A DNA stretch of 12,953 nucleotides from JBBTDV01 sp038042605 (GTDB taxonomy: Bacteria > Bdellovibrionota > UBA1018), in the NCBI GenBank assembly GCA_964358645.1, contig CAYHPW010000068.1, positions 1 to 12,953 on the forward strand, given 5' to 3'. Below the pieces are notes generated by a model. The model ran no database searches. It worked only from the letters and a program-made list of their open reading frames with translations, and was not told the DNA's origin. The first letter of the stretch is position 1, and the number at the start of each line of letters is the position of its first letter. The position numbers and the translations under genes are program-made. Of the stretch, positions 6,595 to 12,953 are shown in pieces.

Positions 6595-7566
6595 TTAGTG
6601 GCTATGCCGATGATGAATGTCGGGCAAGTGCCAGTGTGAATGTGTGATCGGCTCGTGAGTATGCCAATGATCATGCGGCTCTGTTGTGTCAGTACCCTCG
6701 TGTGCGTGTTGATGGTGTTCGTCGTGAGAATGGCTGTGGCAATGTGAGTTTGCCTGATGAGTGTGCCCGTGTTCGTGTTCTTCCCTGTAAAGCACTAGAA
6801 GTCCAACTACCATAATGACAGCTGCGAGCCACTGACTTGAAGAAGGTATTTCACAAAGAAGTGGAACCGCCAGCAGCATTCCGAAAAATGGACCGCTTGC
6901 AAAGTAGGTGCTCGTTCTCGATGAACCTATCAGACGAAGTGCCTTAATAAAGAGAATGAGACTAACACCGTAGGAAATTGCGCCGATCACAAGCGTTCCG
7001 CCTGTTTGTGATGCTGTTCCCAATGTTGACCCGAGAACAATAGCCAAAGTCGTGTTGAAAAGTCCGGCCGCAAACCCTTTCACACAGGCTAGCACTATAG
7101 GCGAAAGTTGCTCAATATCTCGCGTGAGATTGTTGTCAATGCCCCAAAAAAGACAAGCGGCGATTACAGATAAGCTTGGCATGGAAAGGGCAAACCCCTC
7201 CAAAGATTGCGTCGTGATGAGGATTGCGCCAAATAGTAAGAGCATTTTTCCGAACCAGACACGACTACTGACATGCTCGCGGAAAACCAATGCAGCAAGA
7301 ATCGTAGTAGCGACCGTTTCGAGATTCAAAAGAAGTGAAACTTGGACGGCGGTGCCATATTTTACACCATAAGCCAGACAAAGCGGGGCAAGGATTCCAC
7401 CAAAAATGATAGCGCCCGAAAGCTTCAATAATTGCGTCTGCGTGAGAACGCTGAGTTCGGTGATCGCGCTCTTGCGTTTAGTCCAGATTACGATTTGTAG
7501 CCCAACACCAGAGCCAAGATATAGCAGTCCTGCTAAAAGGACAGGCGACATCTCGCCCACCGTCAA
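6595..7566 (-). CDS. EamA/DMT transporter with His-rich tail, native 5' end lost
   Basis: 323 residues from a TTG at 7566, the first possible start in frame. Nine membrane segments are visible, from SPVLLAGLLYLGSG to QWLAAVIMVVGLLVLY, in the EamA (drug/metabolite) pattern. The family usually has ten. The missing first one is encoded just upstream in the same frame (RALLSAVLFGVSPTFAK, about 7620-7567) but has no start codon. The last 63 residues contain 23 His in HxH runs, ending HHRHSH, a likely cytoplasmic zinc/nickel/cobalt-binding tail; metal specificity is not shown. The preceding HI0074-like frame stops at 7568-7570, one base before this TTG, so re-initiation is possible, yielding a nine-helix protein. 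Substrate unknown. The body shows no internal stop or frameshift, so the damage looks recent or the gene still works. Confidence 0.8.
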   Translation of the reverse strand: MTVGEMSPVLLAGLLYLGSGVGLQIVIWTKRKSAITELSVLTQTQLLKLSGAIIFGGILAPLCLAYGVKYGTAVQVSLLLNLETVATTILAALVFREHVSSRVWFGKMLLLFGAILITTQSLEGFALSMPSLSVIAACLFWGIDNNLTRDIEQLSPIVLACVKGFAAGLFNTTLAIVLGSTLGTASQTGGTLVIGAISYGVSLILFIKALRLIGSSRTSTYFASGPFFGMLLAVPLLCEIPSSSQWLAAVIMVVGLLVLYREEHEHGHTHQANSHCHSHSHDEHHQHAHEGTDTTEPHDHWHTHEPITHSHWHLPDIHHRHSH

Positions 7567-7567
7567 T

Positions 7568-7807
7568 TTAGCGAATGTCGGAGAAACTCCGAAAAGAACT
7601 GCAGATAAAAGCGCCCTCTCTAAGAACTTTTTTAAGAACCTTCCATGAAAGCTCGTACGTCATTTCGAAATCTTTTATGATTCCAGATAAATCACGGGGC
7701 TCGGTCACAGGTGTACTTACCGCTTGTAATAGATTCTCGTGCGCTTTCTTAAAGTTAATAAAGCTGCTACATTTTGTTAAATTCACCACGATATCATTGG
7801 CGCTCAT
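7568..7807 (-). pseudogene. HI0074-type (HEPN-like) nucleotidyltransferase partner, C-terminally truncated
   Basis: 79 residues from the ATG at 7807, preceded by a good ribosome site (AAGG, about 6 bases away). MSANDIVVNLTKCSSF, ENLLQAVS and especially IKDFEMTYELSWKVLKKVLREG match the substrate-binding partner of MNT-type nucleotidyltransferases. Intact members have roughly 130 residues, with a later helix carrying the R-x4-H-like HEPN motif. Here resemblance ends at REG (about 7612), and the remaining residues (AFICSSFRSFSDIR) are an out-of-frame reading of the transporter gene. It overlaps the upstream nucleotidyltransferase by 14 bases, the usual arrangement of the two-gene toxin-antitoxin-like module. 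Without the HEPN active site it should be non-functional. Confidence 0.65.
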
Positions 7808-8105
7808 AAATCACCTTCCCCTGGGATTGAATAGCTTGAAAGATTGAGTGGAACAAGTCAGGATGAACTTTTACAAGATCCAACCCGCAAAGGGTTGGCA
7901 CATTTTCGCGGACGTTTAATGCCCATTCGTTCCATTCTATGTCTGACATTCCGGGGGCTTCTACGGCGACATCATAGTCAGATTTTGGGGTGTTGCTCTC
8001 CCGGGCTCGTGAACCAAACAGTATAAGTTTTGTGATCCCGTGCTATTTTGCGGCCTCTGCGCGCAAAAAACTAATCACATCGTCTTGATTGGATGATCCG
8101 CACAT
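7794..8105 (-). pseudogene. MNT-type minimal nucleotidyltransferase gene with amber stop
   Basis: Reading from the ATG at 8105 gives MCGSSNQDDVISFLRAEAAK, then TAG (8045-8043), then HGITKLILFGSRARESNTPK, SDYDVAVEAPGMSD and on to TGA at 7796-7794: 103 codons including the amber, plus the stop. The catalytic signature is intact: GSRAR, then about ten residues on, D-x-D. The family normally has a residue such as Tyr or Glu where the amber falls (before the KLILFGSRAR strand), so one substitution explains the break. No start codon follows that would keep GSRAR: the first downstream ATG (GMSD) is past it. The aminopeptidase and the RCC1 gene end in TAG, so TAG reads as stop here. With its truncated partner downstream, the module appears dead. 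Intact pairs act as HEPN/MNT toxin-antitoxin systems. Confidence 0.75.
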
Positions 8106-8149
8106 TAGTGAAGTGTACCGCAAAGTTAGGAGTTTTTCAAAACTGCGTT

Positions 8150-8164
8150 CGAATTTTTAATTCG
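8150..8164. repeat. 6-bp inverted repeat in the 8106-8278 gap
   Basis: CGAATT and AATTCG flank TTT. The 173-base gap lies downstream of the RCC1 lipoprotein and upstream of the nucleotidyltransferase, both on the minus strand. I see no small gene and no convincing terminator or promoter in it. Confidence 0.25.
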
Positions 8165-8278
8165 TAAGCGGTTGGGTACGCGGGGTTGAAATATTTTCTC
8201 AAGCCCGTAGTCAAATGTGCGGTTTCATGATTTCAGGATTCTTGAATAACCCATTCTTGGGCAACAACATGACCGCGA

Positions 8279-11200
8279 CTAATAAGAAATGGTAGCAAAC
8301 GGTGTTTCACTTCCGTCAGTCCAACCGTTACCAATCTCTCCATTATAATTAGCACTACCCGTTCCCCACTTTGCACCCCAGCAAAACAAACCTGACCCTA
8401 CAAAGCCACATGAAAAATTCTGCCCGACCTCAACACTCCGCGCGTTACCAAAGTTATCAAGGCTGGTTGCAAAAACAGGAATTGGTTGATCAAGAGTAAC
8501 AGTCGGAGAAACACCCAACTTGTCTAGCGTATATGACCCCCAGCACATAACACGATCCTTTGCATTAGTAGTATCCAAAACAACGGCACAAGTATGCAAC
8601 TGACCTGCGGATATTGATTTTACATTGTACAGGCTGGATAGCGGAGTTGCACTGTTTGTGTTAATACTAGAACCATTTCCAAGCTGACCATTCAAATTAT
8701 AACCCCAGCACTTTGCTGATCCACTCGCGACTGCACATGCGTGATTAACACCAACACTGATCGATGTAACACCAGTCAGTCCGTTACCGTTGCCATCAAT
8801 AACAGTCTGAGGCATATCATATGAGGGATAACTATAATTACTACCCATCCCTAGCCTGCCAAAAAGTGTACTTCCCCAACATGTCACTCCACCACTGTTT
8901 TGAATGGCACACGCATATTGCTCTTCACTGTTAGCATTGCTGCCCTTACCAGCGGAAATAGCGCTCACACCATATAATCCTAATATTTGTAATGGCTTAT
9001 TTGAATTAGGCGTTCCTGGATTAATGCCTAACTGCGAATCATCATTTTGGCCCCAGCAATATACATAGCCAGCACTATCGACAACTGCACATGTGAAATT
9101 CCCGCCCGCAGCAATGGATTTTACGTCTACGCTATTAAAAGGACTGCCTGCAGTATCTGTTACTTTAACAGGAGTATTCATATCTGCGTATAAACCATTT
9201 CCAAGCTGGCCATATGTATTATTACCCCAGCACCACGCTTCGCCCTTTTGCGTTGTGGCATTTTCTACAACAGCACAAGTGTGATCTCGCCCGGCCGATA
9301 AGCTTCTGATCCGACCAGTAGGAAAATTACCAACAGGCACTGGGCTCAGTGCCTTCGCACCGACACCAACTCCATTACCAACTTCACCGTACGTATTACT
9401 ACCCCAGCACTTTACGACAACACTGCCGCCGCTTTGTAACACCGTCGCACAGCTATGGTGGATACCAGCTGACATACGTGGAAGATAGACTTCCATATTA
9501 AGAGCACCACTTGTTATTGTGGAAAACGGGGTAGCAGTTAAAGTGACTGATGATTCAGTATCTTGTTTGAAATAAAACATATATGTAGATGCTTGAGGCG
9601 TAAGGGTTACAGAACTGATAATTTGGTCTGTACATTCTGGATTAGGATATATAAAGCCACCGGTCGTCGTTAGAGACACATCTGTCGATTCCGCAACTTT
9701 TGCAATTGCATTAGGATAGTTTTCATTTACACCTTTAAGATAAATTTTTAAGCAAGAACTCATTACCGGAGTTATGGGATAAATTAAAGATAAAGACAGC
9801 TTAGTTGCTTGTGGAAAAACATCTATCCATTTATTTGCAGTCATGCCACTCATTGATGCTTGTAATTGATAACTGGCGGCATATACATATCCGCTAACCA
9901 TTAAATTTGAAAATATTGCTATGCCGTTAGTCAGTGGAACATTCGTCGTACCACCAAGAGCCGCGCCTACTGTTGGCATAGAAAGCGACATTTGAACGCT
10001 TCCGCTAGCAGTAGTCGCGATATTGTTATACTGATCCATCGCTTTTACCACTATCGCTGTGGAAATAGCCACACCCTCTATTGCTGATAGAGATGTGCTT
10101 TCAAACGCCAGATGATGTACAGCGCCTGGACTCACCGAAAAAGGATGCGTATCTGCAGTAAGAGCACCAGCAGCATCAGCAGCCTGAAGAGTAAACGATC
10201 CGGCCGTGGTGCTCTTATAATAAAAACTTGCTGAACTTTGCCCGTTACTAATTGTTATGGTGCCACCGGTTTGGCTCAACACACATTCACTATCTGTACC
10301 TTCGTAAAACCCCCCGCTACCGCCATCGGTGCGATTAACATTTACACTCGTCGCTGGGGCGGACGGATTACCTAAACTATCCAAACGACTTACCGTAAAT
10401 GGCCCGGCGCATAGTCCCGCAGTACCATTTACAGGGCCAGTGATTTCAAGCTTAGATGCCGCACCTGCATTGATTATATTAGTTTGCGTCCCCTGTTGCC
10501 ATCCTGACGCTGTGGCATTTATAATCACACTTCCAACAGTGGTTTGCTTGAAGTAGAAATTATTACTACTCGTACTAGCAGGAATACTAATTCCAAAAAC
10601 AGGAGTCCCACTACAATTTAAATCGCTAAAAAACTGAATCCCTGCCCATGCTGAAACAGAAATCGCGACATCAACAGCGCCGCTCACATTAAATGCAGCA
10701 CCATTCCCATCCTGAGATTGTATCGTGACCACTCCACTGCAATTACCTGCAGCCACTGTTTGCGGGCTTGTGATAAATACTAGTTTTGGGGATTGAACAC
10801 TAAACTGGTCACTAACCACACTGCCTAATCCGCTTGCAGTATCAGCAGTAGCCTCTAATGTATAACCATCACCTCCTCTTTCAATCTTTAAACCGCTGAA
10901 CATGGCTACGCCATTAACCGCAGAGACAGTTGTCGCGCCAAAAAGCGTGGCAACAATTTCTATCGGTTGATCCTTGATGGATATGCTTATACTTGGAGTC
11001 GACGTTGTAACCGTGTTCCCCCACTGATCTTGAACACCCACTCTAACTCCAAAACCCACCCCACCTGAAATCGTAGCCGGTGGTTGCGCAACAAATACCA
11101 AACGAGATGCCGCGTCAACAGCTACATTAATATCAGAAACTATTCTATTAGTAATACCATTACTCACCGACAGATTTCTCGTACCTGCCGTCTTGAACGT

Positions 11201-12953
11201 GACGTTAAATGATGTTGTGCCCCTATCTTCTACAATAAAAGTGTATTTATAATAAGCACCATCCTGCCTAACCGAGCCATTGGCATCGGTCACGACAAAT
11301 TGCGTATCATTTGATTCAAAACTGATCTCCCCTGTATACCCGGCAACAGTGTTACCATCCGCATCCTTCATTGTAACAGTAATGGTGTTTTGCGCGCCGG
11401 CTGTGACAGTACCACCAAGGCCGTCAAGCACTATACTAGAGACAGCGCCCTCCGACACCGTCACATTAGCGATCGCCCTGGTTTCTACTGAATCAATAAC
11501 CGCGATCACGGCGGCAGTCGGCCCTCTTGGAGCAGTATATGTCCCGTTGTATCCCTCGATTGTACCACCGCCCTCAATGACAGAAAACCTGTACGGAGGC
11601 ACTCCACCGGTTGCATAAAAATATACCGTCTCACCTACGCTCATCGTGAGCTCTGTTGGCTCGATCCTGAGCGCTTCACCGGTCACGGTATTGCCGACTT
11701 CAACTGGCTCAGCCAATTCCAAACGGACGCCGCCCACTCCAACCACGCTTTGGCAATTCTCACTCGATGACAGATAATTTGATTCTATATTGGCGATTAT
11801 GTACCTATGACCGTCTGACTTGGTTACTACCAGCCTTTCAGGATTATAATGAAATTCACCTACCGCCAGATTCTCCACGGAATTCGAAAACGTCGATGGC
11901 AGCCACGTTTCCATGCTTTTGTCATAAACCGCAAACATCGCGCCGCTTTCCCTATCTCCAGCATTGCTTACGCATGATCCGCCACTGGCTCCTCCTGCTA
12001 TGGGAACCACAAGATGCATCATTGAAAATTTCGCCAGGTCAAAATAACTCACATCCCACTGGAGCTGCATCACTGCCCTTTGGCCTCCATCACCATAAGC
12101 AGCATGCCTAACCACATTAGAAGCCCCTACGTTGTAACCACCACCATCCAGGGCAAGAGGCCTTGTTGCCGTATCAGTGCCTGACGTAGAGGTGCCGCCA
12201 TATATCCAGTCGGATATTGACAGAACCTGCATCTCTTCAAACGTAAGCTGATCACCGCGGATTTCGGTGGCACCGGCTTCATAACTCGGCGTCACGGAAA
12301 ACAGTTCTGAATTTACAGATGAACCTCTATACGCCCCAGCCATGGGTACGATCGGCCTATCCTGCTCACCGCAATCATCAAACAACCTCACCGCATAAAG
12401 AGGATCAAACGACGCTTCAATCGGCACTGACACATCAGAAAATACATCGACATATGCTTCACCTAGCAGGAACGGCTCACCAAAACCTTCAAACTCCCTC
12501 GTGTTGGCATTGACCATGGAATCCAAAATAGAATCAACCGAGGGGCAACCAATATAACTCTTAACGCCGAAGAGCTGTATTCTTCTGCCCGGACCCGATG
12601 GCACGTCAACTTCTATGATCCCGCCATCCATAGACACAAAGCCGCCGATCCTGCCGACGCGGTCTTCTTTATAGCATCTTGCACGCGGGTCATCCGCAAT
12701 CCCAGACCCGGTGACGTTGATTGCGAGGCATGTGAAGTCATCAAAACTTTCTGGCAACTCAACGGCACCTTCACGAAGATTTGATGTTCGTTTATTCTTA
12801 ATCTCCAAAAGATTTTTTTCTAAAGACGAAACACTGCTTTGGTTAACGCTTGCGCCGGATGGTAATTCGATCCTTATCACATGACGTTCTTTTGATTTAA
12901 GCGAGCAACCAGTCAGGATTGGCGCGGCCACCAGGGCTGCTGCCATCACTGTA
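8279..12953 (-). CDS. Giant lipoprotein: Ig-like stalk and RCC1 seven-bladed propeller
   Basis: At least 1556 residues (numbered from GTG at 12949). The frame is open to the window edge and the visible signal peptide (MMAAALVAAPILTGC) lacks its usual basic start, so the true start is probably just outside. ILTGC is a good lipobox; Cys15 is lipidated and Ser follows, suggesting the outer membrane. Residues about 16-420 are a domain with several Cys (DDFTCLAINVTG, YIGCPS) that I cannot assign. About 423-1157 are roughly seven Ig-like domains of the invasin/filamin type (repeats of ASRLVFVAQP, KLVFITSPQ, KLEITGPV, and DxxGN turns). About 1158-1556 are seven RCC1-type repeats, each SxGxxHxCAV...CWGxNxxGxLGxG with one Cys pair, expected to form a closed propeller. 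Likely a surface adhesion or contact protein; ligand unknown. Ends in TAG. Confidence 0.9.
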   Translation of the reverse strand, partial: TVMAAALVAAPILTGCSLKSKERHVIRIELPSGASVNQSSVSSLEKNLLEIKNKRTSNLREGAVELPESFDDFTCLAINVTGSGIADDPRARCYKEDRVGRIGGFVSMDGGIIEVDVPSGPGRRIQLFGVKSYIGCPSVDSILDSMVNANTREFEGFGEPFLLGEAYVDVFSDVSVPIEASFDPLYAVRLFDDCGEQDRPIVPMAGAYRGSSVNSELFSVTPSYEAGATEIRGDQLTFEEMQVLSISDWIYGGTSTSGTDTATRPLALDGGGYNVGASNVVRHAAYGDGGQRAVMQLQWDVSYFDLAKFSMMHLVVPIAGGASGGSCVSNAGDRESGAMFAVYDKSMETWLPSTFSNSVENLAVGEFHYNPERLVVTKSDGHRYIIANIESNYLSSSENCQSVVGVGGVRLELAEPVEVGNTVTGEALRIEPTELTMSVGETVYFYATGGVPPYRFSVIEGGGTIEGYNGTYTAPRGPTAAVIAVIDSVETRAIANVTVSEGAVSSIVLDGLGGTVTAGAQNTITVTMKDADGNTVAGYTGEISFESNDTQFVVTDANGSVRQDGAYYKYTFIVEDRGTTSFNVTFKTAGTRNLSVSNGITNRIVSDINVAVDAASRLVFVAQPPATISGGVGFGVRVGVQDQWGNTVTTSTPSISISIKDQPIEIVATLFGATTVSAVNGVAMFSGLKIERGGDGYTLEATADTASGLGSVVSDQFSVQSPKLVFITSPQTVAAGNCSGVVTIQSQDGNGAAFNVSGAVDVAISVSAWAGIQFFSDLNCSGTPVFGISIPASTSSNNFYFKQTTVGSVIINATASGWQQGTQTNIINAGAASKLEITGPVNGTAGLCAGPFTVSRLDSLGNPSAPATSVNVNRTDGGSGGFYEGTDSECVLSQTGGTITISNGQSSASFYYKSTTAGSFTLQAADAAGALTADTHPFSVSPGAVHHLAFESTSLSAIEGVAISTAIVVKAMDQYNNIATTASGSVQMSLSMPTVGAALGGTTNVPLTNGIAIFSNLMVSGYVYAASYQLQASMSGMTANKWIDVFPQATKLSLSLIYPITPVMSSCLKIYLKGVNENYPNAIAKVAESTDVSLTTTGGFIYPNPECTDQIISSVTLTPQASTYMFYFKQDTESSVTLTATPFSTITSGALNMEVYLPRMSAGIHHSCATVLQSGGSVVVKCWGSNTYGEVGNGVGVGAKALSPVPVGNFPTGRIRSLSAGRDHTCAVVENATTQKGEAWCWGNNTYGQLGNGLYADMNTPVKVTDTAGSPFNSVDVKSIAAGGNFTCAVVDSAGYVYCWGQNDDSQLGINPGTPNSNKPLQILGLYGVSAISAGKGSNANSEEQYACAIQNSGGVTCWGSTLFGRLGMGSNYSYPSYDMPQTVIDGNGNGLTGVTSISVGVNHACAVASGSAKCWGYNLNGQLGNGSSINTNSATPLSSLYNVKSISAGQLHTCAVVLDTTNAKDRVMCWGSYTLDKLGVSPTVTLDQPIPVFATSLDNFGNARSVEVGQNFSCGFVGSGLFCWGAKWGTGSANYNGEIGNGWTDGSETPFATISY

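Noticed and set aside
7627..7635. A-AAA-AAG slippery-type run in the HI0074-like frame, as programmed frameshift into the transporter
   Set aside because: The classic slip there is -1, while reaching the transporter frame needs +1; a rearrangement join explains the arrangement better.
7844..8026. Plus-strand open frame of 60 codons
   Set aside because: Shadow of the nucleotidyltransferase remnant, whose minus-strand reading carries GSRAR and D-x-D.
8251..8262. CCCATTCTTGGG after the RCC1 gene as an intrinsic terminator
   Set aside because: Only a 4-base stem and no T-run on the relevant strand.
8279..9480. Repeat array that might be CRISPR or a DNA tandem repeat
   Set aside because: The periodicity is at protein level (RCC1 blades of unequal length); the DNA copies diverge and there are no spacers.

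Overview
The window looks like a chromosomal segment from a Gram-negative, delta-type proteobacterium, most plausibly a Bdellovibrio-like lineage. This is inferred from protein character only: two lipoprotein signal peptides, a CxxCH multiheme cytochrome with c7-like modules, an RCC1/Ig-like giant lipoprotein, a decayed HNH endonuclease of the kind common in Bdellovibrio relatives, and a zinc-finger/histone-fold protein. No rRNA or tRNA is present to settle it.

Layout. 1-1851 (+) is the 3' part of an M1 metallo-aminopeptidase gene with its zinc site intact. 2011-3012 (+) is an unrecognised cysteine-rich lipoprotein, convergent with 3062-3523 (-), a small secreted protein of unknown function. 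3524-3845 is a gene-free, AT-rich stretch holding a perfect 10-bp inverted repeat. 3846-5242 is a graveyard: a frameshifted middle fragment of an HNH endonuclease gene (+), a GNAT acetyltransferase gene cut off inside its acetyl-CoA motif (-), and the C-terminal third of an IS5-type transposase whose catalytic Glu codon is now Lys (+).

5333-6481 holds a divergent pair. On the minus strand is a 172-residue protein with an N-terminal Cys/His zinc finger and a C-terminal archaeal-type histone fold. On the plus strand is an exported hexaheme c-type cytochrome built from two triheme modules. A perfect 19-bp palindrome lies between them. 6595-7566 (-) is an EamA/DMT transporter with a very His-rich tail. 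Its true 5' end has been lost: its first membrane helix is encoded out of frame inside a truncated HI0074-type (HEPN-like) gene. Upstream of that is an MNT-type nucleotidyltransferase gene carrying an amber stop, so the two-gene MNT/HEPN module is dead or dying.

8279 to the window end (-) encodes a lipoprotein of more than 1550 residues: an N-terminal domain, a stalk of about seven Ig-like domains, and seven RCC1-type repeats expected to form a C-terminal seven-bladed propeller. It is probably surface-exposed.

The outer parts are intact envelope or secreted genes. The middle (about 3.7-8.1 kb) is a rearrangement zone with two gene-to-gene fusions, an IS remnant and at least five broken genes around the intact histone/cytochrome pair. 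The most interesting item is the zinc-finger histone-fold protein. The clearest structural anomalies are the two truncation junctions near 4520 and 7615.
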